From NCBI GenBank assembly GCA_038030265.1, contig CM075939.1, positions 8,413,253 through 8,477,252 of the forward strand: a stretch of 64,000 nt of DNA. The letters run 5' to 3'. Each line of letters begins with the position of its first letter. Within the stretch, counting starts at the first letter, position 1. Source of the stretch: Corythucha ciliata. Its lineage: Eukaryota > Arthropoda > Insecta > Hemiptera > Tingidae. Of the stretch, positions 57,328 through 64,000 are shown piece by piece. Both the position numbers and the translations under genes were made by a program. The notes beneath the pieces are model-generated. The model saw only the letters and a program-made list of their open reading frames with translations, was not told the origin of the DNA and searched no databases.

Positions 57328-60300
57328 GGCCTGAGTTTTGCACGAGTTATACCCCACTCGTCCAACAGTATGAAGAACGATATTTTACGAGCCCCCCCTC
57401 CCCCCTCCCAACACTCCGAAAGGATTCATGTAAACCGTTATAATTTGTTTATTGTATAATTAGACAGGTCAACAACTATTTAATTTAGACGCGTGACAAG
57501 TTCAAACTATAGAGTGATGTTTGAATTGGACGTTTAACATCCTTCTCTGCTTATTAAAGAGTTACGCGGCGATGATGAATGATGGAGTAGGAGCGGTGGA
57601 GAGGATGGTGGATTGGGAGTGTTAAGCGACACAGAAACTTATCAAGTCGTTAATATTTATGAACTCCCCTCTCCGACTCCCCTCCAATCACCGTTCCTTT
57701 ACTTCTACGCCCACATCCCCTTTTCGTTCTCCACAACCCAACTCAGAAATAACAGGTCGTTCGCATCAATATTTTATCGAAACTGCGAACCCTTTTCTCG
57801 CATAGATTTCTTAGTATTTTGTTATTAACCACAGTTTATAACCCACAGAAAAGGGACCGTTTTATGCTCGGAGAACGTAAGAAATTACTCGAACGACGGC
57901 GCTTTTATTCTAAGGTTTTTCAGTTAATGTACCTACCTCTACACCCCAGGGTTTGATATTTTCGTGCAAAGTCCTTCCAAATGGTCTGTCATACTCGTCT
58001 CGACTAACAGGGTTGAAGTAGTGCGAAAAAAAAAGGAGATATTGTACGAGTGGCTACACTCGGCTGGATTTTACCCTTCTTCTCTTCTCACGCCTCTAAT
58101 GCAGATATCCCATGCCATGGAGAGAGAGAGAGTGAGTGTGAGGGGAAGAAAAAGTACAGAGACGCCTGTACTTTGTAAAAACGGGAGATGAGTGCGGGAG
58201 AACGCGATTTCACTTTGGAAGAACGCAACCTTATAATAAATCACTCACCTGATACGCCGCTGGATACTAGCAGTATAAGAAAACTGAGTCTTGCCATAGC
58301 TCGAAGAGAGAGAGAGAGTGAGAGAGAAAAAAATCGAAACTCCTCTCCGGAGCTACTTCATATTTTGGGTAAATCCAGCGCCTCCACAACACCTGGAAAA
58401 GGATGAACTTTTACGAGTCTCCGCTTTCACGCTATAAAAGATTGTGGGGGGGGGGGGCTTTGAAACAATGACCACCACCGGGGGAGAAAAAAGTTACTTT
58501 TTCACTTCATTCATTTACAAAAGAAAAAAGCTTGAGGGGACCAGCCATTAATTTCCCCATAATACCTTCCAACGAATGAGAAAAATTAAATGGGACGCGG
58601 GGGATCAGCGGGTAGCTTCGGGGGGAGGGGGAGGACTCAAAAAAGCTTTTCTCTACTCAGCATCGTCCATGGGAAGCTAATGAATAAATGTAACCTTAAT
58701 AAGAAATCTCTCGTTTCTGCTTCCCGACGGAAAAAAGTACCGGCGAACTTAGAAAAAAAAGGAAGGATATCCCGGAAATAATTACTTAGGATCGTGGCAC
58801 TCACGGAATTTGTAATTTTTAATCCCAGGGGGGATGGGGATTGGCGAAGAAAAATCGCAGATATAAGGGGACACAATTTTTCTTAAAGTCGATTTTAGTT
58901 CAAATAAACGTTTGTGAAATGAGTGGGGAGGGGTTTTAACATTTTTTCATGGATTTTTGTATTCGTGAAAAAATGATAAAATGAAAATAACAATAAATTT
59001 TTGTCATTCCAGAGAATTATTCGAGTTTCTGAAAATTCTGGAACTTACGTTAAAATTACGCGAAAATACTTTCGTCGATTTACAACTCGAAATGTTTTTG
59101 TGAGTGTTACCCCTGCGGAGATAACGAAAAACCCGCCCTCTATCGGAAGATAGTCTTTATACCAACCGGCAGACGAGAAGAGCCGAAACACACTGAAAAT
59201 TGCAACCACCTTCTTGCCGCCGCCAGACCCTCAACCACTCCCAACCCCACACAGCATTCAAAGAGGAGAATGGTCGTGTGGGGGGGGGAGGACGGAAAAG
59301 GGGTAGATTTTCCTTCTGTAAAGCCGGCTGTGTATATATATAGGAGATGGGCTGATGAGAAGGGTGAAACGGATGATGGGAATATCAGTTGTACGAAGGG
59401 CGCATACGGGGTTGTGTATTAGTGGGTGGAGGGGGAGAAAACCAAGGGAAACTGACCCGACGCACTTCATAATTATCCAGTGGATGACATCCCACACCCA
59501 TACACACCATAACATCATCATCTCTCTTTTGGACGATTCCGAAGCTTTGTTGCGATTGCATTCTTCACTCTCCCGTCCAATTCGACTATTCCCACCGGTT
59601 TTCACCAAACAAATTGTGGGAGTGACAAGGAGATGATGGTCAATTGTTAGTGGTGGCAAGGGGAGTGGGACTATTCACGGTTGATTAGAAATAATAATGG
59701 ATGAACGATTTCACAGGGAGGGTGGAGGAAAGTGGTTTCCTTTATTTTTTCTAACCGCAAAAATCCGTCGATAATAGTGAGTTTTAGCACTCTCCCGTTA
59801 AATCCTCCGGAAACTTTGTTTTCAAATTTCAACCAATCAGATGTTTCGTAACCAAGCAACAACTGATTTATCGTTTGCGTTAGCGTTACCGGGGGCGTTG
59901 CTAAAATTCTCTATTATTTTCAATTTAATTAAACAATTTAACGCTAATTTGGAGCCTTCATGTTCGCTGGATTTGTGCTGCATTTCACTTCACCAACTTC
60001 AGGGAGGTTGAGTTTCGATTAAAACCCACATTATCCAATGGTCTGAAAAGGAAATAGATTACCTTACACTCTCACCCCCCCCCCCACACAGGAAAGAAAA
60101 TGAGGAATATTCCAGGGGAAAACCCTCCTCTCGTTATTATTTGAACACGGGAGAATAATGAGGAAAAGAAAAGTTAACAAGGATGAAAGAATGGAGTCTC
60201 ATATTCTTCTCGCGTCTCGAAGCAACACCAAAAATCACTGCCTAACATATTCCGCGTCCTAATAGCCGAGGATGGGTAAAAAAAAAACACGCGAAGGCGT

Positions 60301-61127
60301 AAAAAAAAAAAAAACACGGTGGAGCAGCCAAACGCATTCGCAGTGAAGATGAGCTTATGAAACCTGAATGAGCTCTCTTTTTTTACCCAAGCACCTCCCT
60401 CCACCCCCCCCCCTACCAAACCCTACCACGAAGCCCAGCTCGCTTGAAGCAGTTTCAGGGTCCCCCTATCCACCTAACACCCTTTGATAAATAGCAGCCG
60501 CGTAATATGACGTGTAAAATATGGGCCAAGTTTTCACGCCCTTATAGAAATTCCTTGTTAAGTGCCTCCAATTCTCCCCCAACCCACCCCTCCCCATACA
60601 CACAACCGCATCTGTTTTTACCTTAGAGCCACACTATCACCTTCACCTTTTCTACTTTGGCTCAAAAACTTAAAAACCCTCGCCCCTTCGTTCGGCAGCG
60701 GAGGCGGTGGCGGTGGTTCACTTTATTCGATCCCTCCTCTTGAAGAAGAAGAGAGTTTAAACGTTCTCTTCAATGCCCCTTGTTTTCGAGTGAGGGGTTT
60801 TGGGGGTATGTTGATCAAAATCATTGCAGTTATCGGCTGAAATAATGGAATCTTTGAAAATAAAATAAAAAGTTCCTCTACTGAACTCAAGACCGAGCCG
60901 TCTTGCGGGTTTCTGCCTATACAGCGGCCACGTTTCTTTAAATTTTCTCTGACACCTCTGAGCGTTGCGGAGACTTGGTGCTCGTTCAGCAAGGATGTTT
61001 CTTTATCGGGGTCATTTCTTTTCCGTTAGTGAAAGTCTCCCAGTTTTATTTCACGAGGCTGAAATGATAGCCACGCACAGCTGTGGGTCAAAGGAGGGGA
61101 CCGCTCCTTTGGGGCAGCACTACGTTG
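57328..61127. other. Spacer with simple repeats
   Basis: No supported gene. GA patches near 58119-58130 and 58303-58325, G12 at 58446-58457, C11 at 60075-60085, A runs near 60301-60314. A 72-residue frame at 58188-58406 runs through one GA patch and has no recognised domain. Confidence 0.4.
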
Positions 61128-61410
61128 GGTGCTAATTCATGGCTAAAAATGAGGAAAAAAATCGCCAATTTGCAGCTAAAATTGAGCAAAACTCCAATTC
61201 GTGATTAAAATTGAGAAAATTCGCTAATTCTTAGTTTGGAAACGCTACTACGCTGCTAAAATTAAAAAAAACAAACTAATTACTAGTGGCTAAAATTGAG
61301 AAAAAGTCTAACATGCGTCAAAAACTGCATACACGCCAACTCACGGCTTCTGATGGCAACTTTTGTGGTTGAAATTGAGAAAAAGCGCTAAATTATGGCT
61401 ATAGGTGAAA
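61128..61410 (-). repeat. Minisatellite A, reverse orientation
   Basis: GCTAATTCATGGCTAAAAATGAGG, GCTAAAATTGAGCAAAA and similar are the reverse complement of A units. At least seven units. Confidence 0.75.
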
Positions 61411-61507
61411 AACCTCATTGAGTTTAAGACCGTTTCTCTCGAACCAATCTTTGGCCGAAAATACATCCGATGCGGACTCATAGACAGTAAGGTCCCAATG
61501 ATTATTC

Positions 61508-61690
61508 AGGGGGCCTGTTCTGTAAAGTTAACAACACTTGATAGCAACAGTCAATAGTGATGACGTCACCTTGAGATGTTCTGTAAGAAAACAACACTAC
61601 TTGAAATGTCGTTATACGTCATGAGTTAGGATTTGGTGTTGGTATCAAAACAGCACCTCGGGAGTGTTGTTAACGACACCGGCAGTTGAT
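61508..61690. mobile_element. Relic related to the 4181-4321 MITE
   Basis: GGGGGCCTGTTCTGTAAAG, TTAACAACACTTGATA matches the left arm of the 4181 element. TGTTCTGTAA followed by AACAACACT recurs 62 bp later, and GTTGTTAACGACACCGGCAGTTGAT near 61667 is the inverted counterpart. It looks like a rearranged or internally duplicated copy. Confidence 0.6.
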
Positions 61691-61789
61691 AAGAAGGAAG
61701 GATTACTCAATCTGTGTACTTTTTTGAGTTTATTTCTTGAATTAAGTGTTGACTTTGGTTTCTGTCATTGTCATTTCATGATTTAGCAC

Positions 61790-62500
61790 TTCAGCGAGAA
61801 GACCCCGCGAAATTAGCGTTTAAGTGAGCCCAGATCTATAGTGAAAAAGTCCCACAAGTAAGTTGATTAGTGTGCTATAAAGCGAGGAAATGACCCCGTG
61901 AAATTTGGTGGTTCATGAATACTCTATACTCCACAGTGAGCCAGATAAATGAGGAAATGTTATTTCGGTGAGAAAAATACGCACAAAATTGGGTTTTTAC
62001 GAGATAAACCTCGCAAAATTTGTTTTCAGAAACAAACAGCCACGAAATTATTGGTTTTACAGTGGCAAAACAACTGCGAAACTGGTTTTTCTGAGAGCCG
62101 CAGAACAGCGAAAATGGGGCTTTAGCGAGATAAATCCGTGAAATGGTTCCCTGAGTGCGAAATAAGCAAAATTGTTTTTTTAGTCGGCCAGACCTGCGAA
62201 AATGGAGTTTTGGTCGGCCAAATCCGTGAAATTGGACTCATTAAATCACGCCACCCCACGAAATCGGTTTATCTGCTACAAAAAATGGCAAAATAAATTA
62301 ATTTTTTTTGTGAGCGGAATGATTTTCTAGTGAGGCAGACCCACTAAAATGTATTTTTAGCGAGAAAAATCCACGTACTGTTATTTTAGAGCGCGAAATC
62401 CGAGAAATTGGTTTCTTAATGCGCAGATCCACAAAATGTTTTTTAAAAAATTTGCGAGATAAATAGTTTGAAACATTTTTTGAATAAGGGAACTCCACAA
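61790..62500 (+). repeat. Minisatellite E (GCGAAATTTGGTTTTTAGTGAG type)
   Basis: Units with CGCAAAATTGG/CGTGAAATTGG followed by GTTTTT, AGCGAGAAAAATC. Starts near 61980, 62012, 62043 and 62077 are about 32 bp apart. Confidence 0.75.
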
Positions 62501-62722
62501 AATCGGTGGTGACACTGTATGATTTCTACTTTTTGATGGTATCTCGGGGTGCGCAGCTGCCCCACTACGGCTTTGATTTTGAGGCTATAGTGGAGGGCAA
62601 CTGCCCTGCCCTGCCACCCTCTGCCTACGCCCTACTTAATGATTTACGGCTAAAATTTAAAAGAGGCGTGACCAAGCAAGTGTCCGAATTCTCTAGTTGA
62701 TATTTCTAAAAAATTAAAAATT

Positions 62723-63221
62723 TGAGTCGGGGCGTAGGTAGGAATTTGTCCTAGGTAAGGACCAGACTAAAATCACGTTCGGGTGGGGGTGCGGGGGAGT
62801 CTTTTCACATTTTAGCTTTCAATCCCTGTTTAATCCACACATTCCATACTTTTCTTTGCGATAAATCCTCCCCCGTAGTGGAATAGGTAGAGCCTAGTCC
62901 ACTAGTCTCAAATAGTCCTCCCATTCGCAGATCAACTTGAGGATTCTCCACGGGACTTCGTACGTCCACCTCAAATCGAAATACTCGGAGAAAATGACCA
63001 TAAAAATCTACCAGTTAAGGGGGATTATGGAGGAAATGAACAAAATGGGCGAAACCACGTGGGGGTTATTGACACGGGAATCCGAAAATTCAAACGTACC
63101 TATTTATAATCTGAAGTGGCGTTTGGATAGATTCTCACAGTGATGTCGCCGTTTCAGGCCACTTTCCCCCGTTTACAGAAGCTGAACCCTGCTGAGATCT
63201 ACCCCCCCCCCTACGCCCTTG
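62723..63221. mobile_element. Copy of the outer hAT-type family lacking the inner insertion
   Basis: GGCGTAGGTAGGAATTTGTCCTAGG and the following about 280 bp align with 31009-31310. The right end CCCCCCTACGCCC resembles the right terminus at 34281-34298. GAAACCACGTGGGGGTTATTG near 63051 aligns with the insertion point of the inner element (GAAACCGCGTATCGTGGGGT). The termini are mutated and no target duplication is seen. Confidence 0.7.
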
Positions 63222-63781
63222 CCCAAAGTAGTTACTTTTGAAAACTTGAAAACCATGTGATCCCTACGTGGAAAAATAAATTGAGCCCCCCCCCTCACCA
63301 TAGAGGGGCCCCACGTTAATCCTGAGCCCGGGGGCTAAAGAGGCAAACACGGGGCGTTGGATTTAGTACGAGCAAAGTTCTTTTTCCCGTGAAATTTGGT
63401 TTTATCATGAGCCAAACCCATGAAATTATTTTTAGATTGAGAACATTGATTAGGGTTGCCAGGTGTCAGGCCCTGACAGGTTGGCAGGGGGGGGGGGTGT
63501 CAGGGATGAAATCGGGATACCTCCCACCTTCCCAAGGCGCTTGGGGGAGGGGGTGACCAGCCTCAAACAAACGAGCAATTATTACGTCTGTTCCGGCAAA
63601 GGTGTTCGGAGCACATCAGTTGCCATGAGACTGACCAATTAAATTTAAGTGTTATTGGCTGGTCTTGTCCCGCCAATACCGTCTTTTGGAATTTGGCTGC
63701 TCGCTGAAGGCAAATATACCCCAGGCAGACGCTCATATTCGTATTCAGATCCATAAAACCTATCGAATGAGACTATTTACG
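63222..63781. other. Spacer
   Basis: C runs near 63288 and a G10 tract near 63488-63497; an E-like unit near 63390-63440. No gene supported. Confidence 0.4.
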
Positions 63782-63814
63782 ATGAATAAGTTCTTTTCGA
63801 AAGAACTTATTCAT
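63782..63814. other. Perfect 15-bp hairpin next to a transposon end
   Basis: ATGAATAAGTTCTTT, then TCG, then AAAGAACTTATTCAT: a perfect 15-bp stem with a three-base loop. It sits immediately outside the end of the minus-oriented element at 63825. Confidence 0.85.
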
Positions 63815-63824
63815 TCTCGTCGCG

Positions 63825-64000
63825 TGGTAGAGGCGAGGGGGAGGGCGGACCGCCCCGGGCTACCTATCAGACGGGGCCCCCCAAAAAGCTTAAATACGGA
63901 AAAATGAGGATTTTAAAATTCTATATCCGTATGTGAAAAGTTTGGACAGCGATTTGGCTTCTTTCTACGAGTTCCAGCCCATACTCGACCTGGAGAAATT
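63825..64000 (-). mobile_element. Right end of the A-bearing family, inverted, running off the window
   Basis: The reverse complement of 63830-64000 matches 33915-34060 and 43040-43190. The shared order is CCAGGTCG, CGTAGAAAG, AGCCAAATCGCTGTCC, TTTTCACAT, CCTCATTTTTCCGTATT, AAGCTTTT, CGGTCCGCCC, CTACCACG. The element continues beyond position 64000, where a minisatellite A array would be expected. Confidence 0.8.

Noticed and set aside
58188..58406. 72-residue frame with protein-like composition
   Set aside because: It runs through a GA microsatellite, is short, and shows no domain, splice or conservation evidence.

Overview
This window looks like repeat-dominated intergenic DNA from a eukaryote, most likely an arthropod. 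No bacterial gene organisation, rRNA, tRNA gene or convincing host exon could be supported. The arthropod inference rests on the retroelements: one LINE has the triple CCHC gag and pol typical of the Jockey clade, which is largely arthropod-restricted. A second has R1-type gag and pol. A pair of LTR-like elements carries a primer binding site of the kind found in the Drosophila 412/mdg1 elements. I cannot place the species. Homopolymer G/C tracts of 11 to 15 bases and GA/CT microsatellites are unusually common.

Layout. 1-3.8 kb: a truncated copy of a minisatellite-bearing transposon, then AT-rich sequence. 3.8-5.7 kb: minisatellite B with three small DNA transposons inserted. 6.4-7.84 kb: LTR-like element A with a 142-bp tandem repeat, followed by a palindromic foldback. 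11.8-13.8 kb: a hAT-type element filled with minisatellite A. 14.0-18.04 kb: a decayed Jockey LINE with a poly(A) tail and a 640-bp internal tandem duplication, abutting a foldback transposon at 18.05-18.34 kb. 20.3-22.9 kb: minisatellites I, E and D. 25.15-28.87 kb: a GC-rich decayed R1-type LINE. 31.0-34.3 kb: a nested pair of hAT-type elements, each with an 8-bp target-site duplication. 35-39.3 kb: minisatellites E, A and F and a 294-bp tandem duplication. 40.24-40.58 kb: a tRNA-derived SINE on the minus strand. 40.9-43.2 kb: another A-bearing element. 44.3-45.6 kb: a minus-strand Jockey-like pol fragment. 48.3-49.65 kb: the minus-strand relative of LTR-like element A. 49.7-52 kb: minisatellite G. 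55.2-56.6 kb: a minus-strand I-type LINE fragment. 56.7-64 kb: E and A arrays, MITE relics and two more hAT-family copies.

How the parts relate. The most striking pattern is a set of degenerate minisatellites (A, D, E, F, G; roughly 28-36 bp per unit, about 31 on average) covering perhaps a quarter of the window. They differ in sequence but share a CGAAATT/GCGAATT-like core followed by a T-rich half. Family A is carried inside hAT-type terminal inverted repeats at several loci, so transposition probably disperses it. All coding remnants belong to retroelements, and all are interrupted. All array boundaries and repeat counts are by eye and approximate.
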